Assembly: GCA_903876465.1 (NCBI GenBank)
Contig: CAIRAF010000071.1
Location: 1-11,106 of the forward strand
DNA from: an uncultured bacterium
GTDB taxonomy: Bacteria > Patescibacteriota > Minisyncoccia > Phycocordibacterales > PALSA-1337
Direction of reading: 5' to 3'
DNA length: 11,106 nucleotides
The translations under genes were made by a program, and so were the position numbers. The notes under the pieces are model-generated. The model did not search any database. It had not been told where the DNA came from and saw only the letters and a list, made by a program, of their open reading frames with translations. Positions 5,557 to 11,106 of the stretch are shown one piece after another; positions within the stretch are counted from its first letter, which is position 1, and each line of letters starts with the position of its first letter.

Positions 5557-6867
5557 ATGCCAATTAGCAGAGAATTCCAAAGAAGGCTTTATCCAAAGCT
5601 GAAACAGATTACTGATTGGTTCGGAACGGCCGCCCATATCTACGATTTCAATGGCATCATCAGATCGGGATCGAGTCTCGTAAATGCATTCTGCAGTCAG
5701 GGACTTAGCTACAATAACTTTTATGCTGTCAAAGCATGTCCAAACCCAGCAATTCTCAAAATCATGCTCATTCTTGGTTTTGGTTTTGATTGCAGTTCGA
5801 TTGATGAGTTGCGGCGGGTTCGCGCCATCGGTGCGACACCAAACAAAATCATGTTCACTTCGAACAATACTTCGCTGGCCGAATTCAGAGAAGCGATCGC
5901 TCACGGAGGATGCATTCTGAACTTTGATGATATTAGCCTGATCAAGAAATTCATTAAGCACTTTCCTGGAAGGCTTGCGGGATTGATTACTTGTGTTCGG
6001 TATAATCCAGGGAAGCTCCATACTTCAGGTGGCCATGTCTTTGGTAGCCCTGAAGAACAGAAGTATGGTGTAACCGACAAGCAGTTTCTCGGCGCTTACC
6101 GCTTGTTGCTTCGAGGAGGTGCCAAGAGTATTGGTTTCCATATTATGATCTGTTCGAACAACCGTTGTTCGAGTTATTTCATAAAGACTATCAAGATTGC
6201 CCTCGCAAAAGCGGCACTTCTCAAGCTTGAACTTGATTTGGAAGTGCCATTCATCAACATTGGCGGAGGGTTTGGTATTCCGTATCTCCCTGGAAAGAAA
6301 TGCAGGGAATTGGACGTAGACCGAATCGGATGGTTCGCCGGAAAACTTTTCGCCGCTTTCCGTGATAAGTATGGTTTTGAGCCCAAACTCTTTACGGAAT
6401 GTGGTCGTTACGTCACTGGACCTAACGGTGTTCTTGTCTGCCGTATCATTAATCGGCTTGTTAAGTACAAAACATTCTTTGGTGTTGATAGCGGTATGTA
6501 CGATTTACCACGCCCAGCATTTTACGGCGTATATCACCACATCAGTATCTTAACTCCGCAGGGAAATCCGCGGCATGGAGGACGGAAATTCCGGGCTCAT
6601 GTGAGCGGCTCACTTTGTGAGTCATGGGATCGTTTTACTCCCAAGCCTCGTCTCCTGCCAGTAAGCACTAAAGTTGGAGACCTATGTGTCGTTCATGAAG
6701 ATGGCGCACATACCCTTGCTATGGGCGGTACCTACAATGGTCGCCTCCAATCGCAGGAGCTTTTCCTTCTTGATAAGTTTGTCATTCGCATTGGCCGAGC
6801 CAAACGGCCAAAAGATCTGCACATTACCTATGGTTGTAAACCGAAAACTTTGCGCATTCGCAATTAA
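5557..6867 (+). CDS. lysA: Diaminopimelate decarboxylase-family protein (PLP fold type III)
   Basis: Members of this family decarboxylate meso-diaminopimelate to lysine; relatives act on ornithine, arginine or carboxynorspermidine. In 436 residues the TIM-barrel and beta-sandwich signatures are all present. They are Lys59 in FYAVKACPNP (Schiff base), GFDCSSIDEL (75-84), IMFTSNNTS, and INIGGGFGIPY (233-243) for the PLP phosphate. The rest are ECGRYVTGP (281-289), VDSGMYDLPRPAFYG (310-324), CESWD (354-358, active-site Cys/Glu) and GGTYNGR with Tyr393. The usual HIGSQ stretch reads FHIMICSN (194-201). This, with DCSS, TSNNT, GAH and GSLCE, recalls a DapDC subfamily with HAFLASN at this place, so the enzyme is probably active. 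Length is normal. The start is fixed by AGGAGA. The symbol lysA reflects family; the substrate is inferred. It uses its own promoter and terminator. Confidence 0.88.
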   Translation: MPISREFQRRLYPKLKQITDWFGTAAHIYDFNGIIRSGSSLVNAFCSQGLSYNNFYAVKACPNPAILKIMLILGFGFDCSSIDELRRVRAIGATPNKIMFTSNNTSLAEFREAIAHGGCILNFDDISLIKKFIKHFPGRLAGLITCVRYNPGKLHTSGGHVFGSPEEQKYGVTDKQFLGAYRLLLRGGAKSIGFHIMICSNNRCSSYFIKTIKIALAKAALLKLELDLEVPFINIGGGFGIPYLPGKKCRELDVDRIGWFAGKLFAAFRDKYGFEPKLFTECGRYVTGPNGVLVCRIINRLVKYKTFFGVDSGMYDLPRPAFYGVYHHISILTPQGNPRHGGRKFRAHVSGSLCESWDRFTPKPRLLPVSTKVGDLCVVHEDGAHTLAMGGTYNGRLQSQELFLLDKFVIRIGRAKRPKDLHITYGCKPKTLRIRN

Positions 6868-6886
6868 TTCGGTCAGCCTATCATAT

Positions 6887-6916
6887 CGGATTCCCAACGG
6901 GGGAGTCCGGTTTTTT
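6887..6916 (+). terminator. Intrinsic terminator of the decarboxylase gene
   Basis: CGGATTCCC (6887-6895) pairs with GGGAGTCCG (6901-6909) with one G-T wobble and a 5-base loop. G and six T follow. It lies 19 bases after the stop codon and isolates the cargo from rpsS. Confidence 0.9.
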
Positions 6917-6980
6917 ATTATAAAAATTCGCCGGCAAATTCGTCACTGAATAAACGCCCACGTAAATAAGCCATATTCCC

Positions 6981-7009
6981 TTGACTTAGAAATCTGGCTC
7001 TGCTACTAT
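6981..7009 (+). promoter_or_regulatory. Promoter of the rpsS-rplE half of the S10 operon
   Basis: TTGACT (6981-6986, 5 of 6), a 17-base spacer and TACTAT (7004-7009, 4 of 6) form a sigma70-like promoter. A leader of about 50 bases runs to the rpsS ATG at 7069. Since the preceding genes end in a strong terminator, the ribosomal genes downstream need such a promoter. Confidence 0.72.
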
Positions 7010-7068
7010 AGTCCTCACGCTCATTTGAGCCTTTTTCATTCAAAAATAATTCAAATTTAACTAATTTC

Positions 7069-7416
7069 ATGGCACGATCACTCAGTAAAGGTCCATATGT
7101 CGAGGAAAGACTCCTCAAGAAAATAGCTGGTAAAAAGCCTGCTACTTCTGGCGTTATAAAGACATGGTCACGCCGCAGTCAGATTTCCCCTGAAATGATT
7201 GGTTTCACTTTTGGTGTACACAACGGCCGCGCACATATAGAAGTTCTAGTCACCGAGGATATGGTTGGACACCGCCTCGGTGAATTCTCACCTACACGTA
7301 AATTCGTACGCCACGGAGGTAAGATGCAGAAAGAGCTTGAACTCAAGGCTAAGGAAGCAGAAATGAATGCAGCAAAATCAGCTAAGGAAGCTGCTACTAC
7401 AGCTACAAAAAAATAA
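7069..7416 (+). CDS. rpsS: 30S ribosomal protein S19 with Lys/Ala-rich C-terminal extension
   Basis: S19 forms part of the 30S head with S13. The core is unmistakable: [18 protein letters not shown] at the start, then [44 protein letters not shown] and KFVRHGG. The protein is 115 residues against about 90 usually. The surplus is a C-terminal helix-like tail of about 26 residues rich in Lys, Glu and Ala. The ATG follows AACTAATTTC, with no Shine-Dalgarno. In canonical operons this gene directly follows rplB; here it restarts the series from its own promoter. Confidence 0.98.
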   Translation: MARSLSKGPYVEERLLKKIAGKKPATSGVIKTWSRRSQISPEMIGFTFGVHNGRAHIEVLVTEDMVGHRLGEFSPTRKFVRHGGKMQKELELKAKEAEMNAAKSAKEAATTATKK

Positions 7417-7425
7417 TATACTGAC

Positions 7426-7800
7426 ATGATTACCGCCTCACTCAAAAACACACGCATCGCCCCTCGCAAAGTACGTATCGTCGCAGATATGATTCGTGGA
7501 AAGAGTGTTGTAGATGCAAAAATTATTCTTTCTTTGGCTTCAAGAAAAGCTCGTCATCCTATTGCCGATCTTATTGATTCTGCAGTTGCCAATGCTTCTC
7601 ATAATTTTAAAATTGGTCCAGAAGGACTCATCGTCAAAGAGATTCGTGTTGATCAAGGATTTGTCATGAAGCGTTCAATGCCTGTATCACGTGGTTCAGC
7701 TCACCCTATTGCAAAGCGAACTAGTCATATCAATATCATTCTTGCTGTTGCAGAAACACCTATTAAAAAGGCAAAAGCTAAGAAAGTAAAAGCAAAATAA
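7426..7800 (+). CDS. rplV: 50S ribosomal protein L22
   Basis: L22 contacts all 23S rRNA domains and forms the tunnel constriction with L4. The protein is 124 residues, with a Lys/Ala-rich tail slightly extending the usual 110. It has the family pattern ASLKNTRIAPRKVRIVADMIRGKSV at the start. The C-terminal half has VDQGFVMKRSMPVSRGSAHPIAKRTSHINI, which corresponds to the tunnel loop and strand. It starts 9 bases after rpsS at ATG preceded by ACTGAC, and ends one base before the rpsC start. Translational coupling with rpsC is likely. Confidence 0.97.
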   Translation: MITASLKNTRIAPRKVRIVADMIRGKSVVDAKIILSLASRKARHPIADLIDSAVANASHNFKIGPEGLIVKEIRVDQGFVMKRSMPVSRGSAHPIAKRTSHINIILAVAETPIKKAKAKKVKAK

Positions 7801-7801
7801 C

Positions 7802-8482
7802 ATGTCACACACAGTACACCCTTATTCTCATAGACTTGGTATCATCCGCGATTGGAAGGGTCGCTGGTTTGGTGTTGATCAAGGATATCGTACAGCATTG
7901 AAGACTGATGTTCTCATTCGTGAATTCCTCCAAAAGGAACTCCGTACTTTCTATGTTGGAGGTGTTGAGATCGAACGTTCACAAAAGGTACTTCGTGTTG
8001 TCATCAAGACCTCACGTCCAGGTATGCTTATCGGTAAGTCTGGTGACGGTATTGTTAAGCTCCGTGCCAAAGTTATGACTCTTCTCCGCAAGGCCAAGAT
8101 TGATCTCAAGACTCAAGAACTCAAACTCGACATTGAAGAAGTCCGTTCTCCAGAATCAAACGCCGCTATCACTGGCATGATGATTGCTGAAGCTCTCGAA
8201 AAGCGTTTGCCATTCCGTCGTGTTTTGAAACAGACTATTGAAAAGGTTATGGCCAATAAAGAAGTAAAGGGAATACGTATTCGCCTTGGAGGTCGCCTTG
8301 GTGGTGCCGAGATCGCTCGTTCAGAAGAGCTCAAGAAAGGACAGGTTCCTCTCCAGACACTCCGTGCTGATATTGATTTCGCTCGCGAAAAAGCTCATAT
8401 GACCTACGGTGATATTGGTATTAAGGTCTGGATTTATAAGGGTGAGATTTTCAAAAAAGACGTTGTCGTTGCAAAGAAATAA
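7802..8482 (+). CDS. rpsC: 30S ribosomal protein S3
   Basis: S3 binds at the mRNA entry channel and has helicase-like activity there. The protein is 226 residues, normal length. It starts VHPYSHRLGIIRDWKGRWF and carries a KH domain with PGMLIGKSGDGIVKLRAKV at about residues 74-92. The C-terminal domain contains GIRIRLGGRLGGAEIARSE and ends with AHMTYGDIGIKVWIYKGE. The single-base gap to rplV (TAAC-ATG) is the tightest junction here and has no room for a Shine-Dalgarno outside the upstream coding region. Confidence 0.98.
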   Translation: MSHTVHPYSHRLGIIRDWKGRWFGVDQGYRTALKTDVLIREFLQKELRTFYVGGVEIERSQKVLRVVIKTSRPGMLIGKSGDGIVKLRAKVMTLLRKAKIDLKTQELKLDIEEVRSPESNAAITGMMIAEALEKRLPFRRVLKQTIEKVMANKEVKGIRIRLGGRLGGAEIARSEELKKGQVPLQTLRADIDFAREKAHMTYGDIGIKVWIYKGEIFKKDVVVAKK

Positions 8483-8504
8483 TTTTCATATCTAATTTAC
8501 TCAC

Positions 8505-8930
8505 ATGTTATTCCCAAAGAAAGTTAAACATCGCAAGTGGTTCACCAAACGCAAGAACAGCGTTAAGGAAGCTGCAAAAAACGAAACTCGTGGCGTCGAG
8601 GTCTCTTTCGGCTCATATGGTTTGAAGGCCATGAAGTATGCTCGCATCACTTCTAACCAAATCGAATCAGCTCGTAAAGTTATGGCTCGTTATGCTACCA
8701 AGTCTGGTAAAGTTTGGGTTCGTGTTTTCCCAGATCGTCCTTACACACAGAAGCCTGCCGAAGTGAAAATGGGAAAAGGAAAAGGAGAACCAGTCGGCTT
8801 CGTATGTGAAGTCAAACCAGGACGTGTCATGTTTGAGATCGACGGTGTTGAAGCTGTCGTTGCTCGTGAAGCACTTCGCAAAGCCGGCACAAAACTTCCT
8901 ATGAAGACAAAGGTAGTAACACGCATTTAA
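8505..8930 (+). CDS. rplP: 50S ribosomal protein L16
   Basis: L16 organises the A-site region of the 50S subunit and is close to tRNA and central protuberance rRNA. The protein is 141 residues, against about 136-144 usually. It shows the conserved start LFPKKVKHRKWFTKR, then SFGSYGLKAMKYARITSNQIESARKVM, VWVRVFPDRPYTQKPAEVKMGKGKGEP and the C-terminal EALRKAGTKLPMKTKVV. It starts 22 bases after rpsC at ATG preceded by TTACTCAC. Confidence 0.98.
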   Translation: MLFPKKVKHRKWFTKRKNSVKEAAKNETRGVEVSFGSYGLKAMKYARITSNQIESARKVMARYATKSGKVWVRVFPDRPYTQKPAEVKMGKGKGEPVGFVCEVKPGRVMFEIDGVEAVVAREALRKAGTKLPMKTKVVTRI

Positions 8931-8934
8931 TATT

Positions 8935-9159
8935 ATGAAATCTACTTTACTTAAAGACATAGCCCATAAGACATCTGCTGACCTCAATAAGTTGGTTGCA
9001 GACAAACAAGAAGCACTTCGAGTTTTTCGTTTTGGTACAACTGGTGCTAAGGCCAAGAATGTCAAAGAGTCACGAACTATTCGTCGCGATATTGCCCGCA
9101 TTCTCACTGCTTTGAATTCAGGCAAAAATGAACAGAAGAAAATCGAGAAAAAGGCCTAA
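8935..9159 (+). CDS. rpmC: 50S ribosomal protein L29
   Basis: L29 is a small two-helix protein near the tunnel exit, beside L23. The protein is 74 residues, slightly longer than the common 60-70. It has the pattern DLNKLVADKQEALRVFRFGTTGAKAKNVKESRTIRRDIARILTAL, which fits the L29 hairpin. The tail is Lys/Glu-rich. It starts 4 bases after the rplP stop. It is one of two non-cargo starts here with T rather than C before ATG. Its position between L16 and S17 is canonical. Confidence 0.95.
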   Translation: MKSTLLKDIAHKTSADLNKLVADKQEALRVFRFGTTGAKAKNVKESRTIRRDIARILTALNSGKNEQKKIEKKA

Positions 9160-9201
9160 AACTAGACAAACAAGCTAAATTCAAGTACTATCACCACTCA
9201 C

Positions 9202-9474
9202 ATGAAGAAAACATCACCAACAACAGAAAAGAAGCCTGAAATCAAGGTCACCCGCCAGACATATAGTGGTGTCGTTACTTCTGATAAGATGAAAGACACA
9301 ACTGTTGTTAAGGTTGAACGCTTCATAAAGCATCCAAAGTATCAGAAATTCATAAAGAAGAGTACAAAGATTATGGCTTCTGATATCGGTAATACAAAGA
9401 AAATAGGAGATAAAGCTACTGTTGAAGCCTGCCGACCAATCTCAAAGAATAAGGCATTCAAAGTGATTGCATAA
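9202..9474 (+). CDS. rpsQ: 30S ribosomal protein S17
   Basis: S17 is a primary 16S rRNA binder with an OB fold. The protein is 90 residues, within the normal range, with a short charged N-terminal lead of about 16 residues. Core blocks are YSGVVTSDKMKDTTVVKVERFIKHPKYQKFIKKSTKIMASD, then GDKATVEACRPISKNKAFKV. It starts 42 bases after rpmC, the longest gap inside this half operon. The ATG follows CCACTCAC with no Shine-Dalgarno. Confidence 0.96.
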   Translation: MKKTSPTTEKKPEIKVTRQTYSGVVTSDKMKDTTVVKVERFIKHPKYQKFIKKSTKIMASDIGNTKKIGDKATVEACRPISKNKAFKVIA

Positions 9475-9489
9475 TTTTAATAAAATTCC

Positions 9490-9861
9490 ATGATACAACC
9501 ACGCTCAATCGTTAATATTGCAGACAACTCCGGTGCTAAGATCGGGCGTATTTTCAAAGTTCTTGGTTCTTCAAAGAAGCGTTATGCAGAGATTGGAGAA
9601 GTGGTGGTTCTTTCAGTTCAGAAAGCAGAACCACGTAAAGCGGTTAAGAAGAAAGACGTTCTCCATGCTGTTGTTGTTCGCCAGCGCAAGCCTACTCGCA
9701 GAAAGGATGGTTCATACATTCGTTTTGATGAGAATGCAGTTGTTATTATTGAAAAGGACAAAAAGGAGCCAATTGCAGGACGTATCTTCGGTCCAATTCC
9801 TCGTGAAGTTGCTGAAGCCGGATTCAAAACAATTGCTTCGAAGGCATCAGAAATCGTATAA
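9490..9861 (+). CDS. rplN: 50S ribosomal protein L14
   Basis: L14 lies at the subunit interface, where it forms a bridge and is the landing site of the silencing factor RsfS. The protein is 123 residues, exactly the usual length. It begins MIQPRSIVNIADNSGAKIGRIFKV and contains VVRQRKPTRRKDGSYIRFDENAVVIIEKDKKEP followed by GRIFGPIPREV. It starts 15 bases after rpsQ at ATG preceded by AAATTCC. All conserved positions I can recall are present. Confidence 0.98.
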   Translation: MIQPRSIVNIADNSGAKIGRIFKVLGSSKKRYAEIGEVVVLSVQKAEPRKAVKKKDVLHAVVVRQRKPTRRKDGSYIRFDENAVVIIEKDKKEPIAGRIFGPIPREVAEAGFKTIASKASEIV

Positions 9862-9879
9862 CATATAATTTTTACTACC

Positions 9880-10098
9880 ATGCATATCAAGAAAGGCGAC
9901 ACAGTTAAAATTCTCTCAGGAGATGACAAGGGCAAGACCGGCAAGGTTGCTCACGCTTTTCCAGCGCTTGGAAAGATTGTTATAGAAGGTATGAACACTG
10001 TTAAGAAGCATCAAAAGGCTCGCAAGCAGGGAACAAAAGGCCAAATGGTTGAAATATCTATGCCTATGAATGCTTCAAAGGTTGCTAAGGTTGAATAA
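9880..10098 (+). CDS. rplX: 50S ribosomal protein L24, short form
   Basis: L24 is an assembly-initiating protein at the tunnel exit. The KOW motif is clear at the start: IKKGDTVKILSGDDKGKTGKVAHAFPALGKIVIEGMNTVKKH. At 72 residues it lacks about 30 C-terminal residues found in the E. coli protein (104). Short L24 forms are known in several lineages, so this is not necessarily damage. The gene is intact with ATG preceded by TACTACC and a TAA stop. It lies 18 bases after rplN and 16 before rplE. Confidence 0.95.
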   Translation: MHIKKGDTVKILSGDDKGKTGKVAHAFPALGKIVIEGMNTVKKHQKARKQGTKGQMVEISMPMNASKVAKVE

Positions 10099-10114
10099 TT
10101 TTTAATACACGCAC

Positions 10115-10684
10115 ATGACTACTATTCAAAAGAAAACAGTTCAAGAACTAAACAAAGGTGCATTCCAAGCACTTAAAGAAAGTTTGCATATCAAGAATGC
10201 CATGCAGGTTCCACAGCTTTCTAAGGTTGTTGTTTCAAGTAGTTTCGGATCTGTAAAAGATAAGAAGAAGATTGAGATTATTGCTGACCGTCTTGCACGC
10301 ATCACTGGTCAAAAGCCAGCTCCACGTGCCGCAAAGAAAGCTATTGCTACATTCAAGACTCGTGTCGGTGATCCTCTCGGTTACCAGATCACTCTCCGTG
10401 GTCCACGTATGTTCCAGTTCATGGATCGTTTGATCAACATCGCCCTTCCTCGTACAAAAGACTTCCGTGGTCTTTCACGTAACTCTGTTGATGCTATGGG
10501 AAACTATACAATCGGTATCAAGGAGCACACTATTTTCCCAGAAACTTCAGATGAAGACCTCAAGGATGTGTTTGGTCTTTCAATTACTCTTGTCACAACA
10601 TCAGATGACAGAGCAAAGACCCTTGGTTTCCTCGAATATATTGGACTTCCGCTCAAGAAAGAAGACGATAAGAAAAAGAAATAG
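10115..10684 (+). CDS. rplE: 50S ribosomal protein L5
   Basis: L5 binds 5S rRNA and contacts S13 in the 30S head. The protein is 189 residues, about 10 more than E. coli L5, with a Lys/Asp-rich tail. Recognisable blocks are KVVVSSSFGSVKDKKKIEIIADRLARITGQKPAPRAAKKAIATFKTRVGDPLG, then RTKDFRGLSRNSVDAMGNYTIGIKEHTIFPE. It is the last ribosomal gene here. The normal successors rpsN and rpsH are absent, and a terminator follows 21 bases later. The stop is TAG. Confidence 0.98.
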   Translation: MTTIQKKTVQELNKGAFQALKESLHIKNAMQVPQLSKVVVSSSFGSVKDKKKIEIIADRLARITGQKPAPRAAKKAIATFKTRVGDPLGYQITLRGPRMFQFMDRLINIALPRTKDFRGLSRNSVDAMGNYTIGIKEHTIFPETSDEDLKDVFGLSITLVTTSDDRAKTLGFLEYIGLPLKKEDDKKKK

Positions 10685-10705
10685 TTTAACTTTTAATTAA
10701 GAAAG

Positions 10706-10725
10706 CCACCGAAAGGTGGTTTTTT
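10706..10725 (+). terminator. Intrinsic terminator after rplE
   Basis: CCACC (10706-10710) pairs with GGTGG (10715-10719) around a GAAA tetraloop. Flanking G-T and A-T pairs extend the stem, and a run of T follows. It ends the ribosomal transcript at rplE. Confidence 0.88.
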
Positions 10726-10780
10726 GTTATATTCGCTTCGCTCATATATCGTCTGCATTCGGATATTGTGCAAGTAAACT

Positions 10781-10808
10781 TTCACATATCCTCACTTGAC
10801 GCTATACT
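10781..10808 (+). promoter_or_regulatory. Promoter of the PIF1-like helicase gene, likely leaderless
   Basis: TTCACA (10781-10786, 5 of 6) and TATACT (10803-10808, 5 of 6) are 16 bases apart. Transcription would start at about 10815, directly at the ATG at 10816, giving little or no 5' leader. Confidence 0.65.
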
Positions 10809-10815
10809 ACCACCC

Positions 10816-11106
10816 ATGACCCAAGCTGAAGCCTTAAATATTCTCAAAACTGGCGCAAACGTTTTTCTGACAGGACCAGCTGGCAGTGGTAAGACGTATG
10901 TTTTGCGAGAATATTTAAAAATCTTGCGTGATAGAGATATACCGGTTGGCATTACTGCTTCGACCGGTATTGCTGCGACACACATGGGTGGCGTGACTAT
11001 TCATTCATGGTCTGGCATTGGTGTTAAAGATTCACTTTCAGATGAAGATATTGAGGAAATTTCAGAGAAAAGTTTTGTAAGACCAAAAGTTGAGTCAGCG
11101 AAAGTA
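10816..11106 (+). CDS. PIF1-like superfamily 1 DNA helicase, N-terminal part (runs off window)
   Basis: The first 97 residues are present, open to the window end. The Walker A motif FLTGPAGSGKTYVL (about 18-31) is followed by motif Ia, ITASTGIAATHMGGVTIHSWSGIG, which is typical of the PIF1/RecD-like branch of SF1 helicases. These enzymes unwind DNA 5' to 3', and PIF1 members act on structured DNA and replication or recombination intermediates. Domains that would decide between PIF1 and other AAA_30-type helicases lie outside the window. The ATG is placed immediately after a good promoter and has C before it, as in the ribosomal genes. It has its own promoter and is not part of the ribosomal operon. 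Confidence 0.88.
   Translation, partial: MTQAEALNILKTGANVFLTGPAGSGKTYVLREYLKILRDRDIPVGITASTGIAATHMGGVTIHSWSGIGVKDSLSDEDIEEISEKSFVRPKVESAKV

Noticed and set aside
7019..7036. Small GCTC/GAGC hairpin followed by five T in the rpsS leader, possible attenuator
   Set aside because: The stem is only 4 bp (or 5 bp with a 2-base loop) and is too weak to call as a terminator. No alternative pairing was found.
3190..7068. Transposon, integron or phage origin of the cargo
   Set aside because: I see no transposase, integrase, terminal inverted repeats, attC-like sites or tRNA at either border. The shared AACTAAT near 3200 and 7059 is only 7 bases and matches the general start context.
1..10684. Recoding of TGA as glycine, known in some CPR groups (Gracilibacteria, SR1)
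   Set aside because: All conserved genes read through at full length without any in-frame TGA, and the GlcG-like gene ends at TGA. Nothing suggests recoding.
1..11106. CRISPR array, tRNA or rRNA genes
   Set aside because: No regularly spaced repeats, cloverleaf-like segments or rRNA-like stretches were seen by eye. Gaps between genes are short and accounted for.

Overview
The window is mostly a bacterial S10-type ribosomal protein locus. It reads tuf (3' end) - rpsJ - rplC - rplD - rplW - rplB, then about 3.9 kb of unrelated cargo, then rpsS - rplV - rpsC - rplP - rpmC - rpsQ - rplN - rplX - rplE, then a terminator and the start of a PIF1-like helicase gene. A Patescibacteria/CPR-type genome (Parcubacteria-like) is my best guess. 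The reasons are the short L24, the basic or Lys/Ala-rich tails on S10 and S19, tight gene packing, absence of Shine-Dalgarno (SD) sequences, and a spc operon that stops at rplE. This is inference; no 16S rRNA or marker phylogeny was available.

Region 1 (1-3346): tuf to rplB are co-oriented with short gaps. They are followed by a possible 35-codon cationic ORF (3207-3314) and a GNRA-loop intrinsic terminator. Region 2 (about 3347-6916) is the cargo. It holds a forward fold-type-I PLP aminotransferase, a reverse GlcG/HbpS-like protein, and a forward fold-type-III PLP decarboxylase of the diaminopimelate decarboxylase family. Each gene has its own TTGACA-N17-TAGnnn candidate promoter and its own terminator, so the cargo looks like three independent transcription units. 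A striking inverted-repeat element (5476-5528) lies in front of the decarboxylase. Region 3 (6981-10725) restarts the ribosomal genes from a new promoter in front of rpsS and ends at a terminator after rplE. Region 4 (10781-11106) has a promoter that sits almost on the start codon of a PIF1-like helicase, suggesting a leaderless mRNA.

Two signals separate host genes from cargo. Of the 15 non-cargo starts visible, 13 have C immediately before ATG and none has an SD. None of the cargo genes has that C, and the decarboxylase has a clear AGGAGA. The cargo also uses rarer codons and has the only TGA stop. The simplest reading is that an amino-acid (possibly lysine/diaminopimelate-linked) PLP enzyme set was acquired into a split S10 operon. 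The two PLP enzymes could act in sequence on diaminopimelate-like substrates, but the sequence does not prove a pathway.
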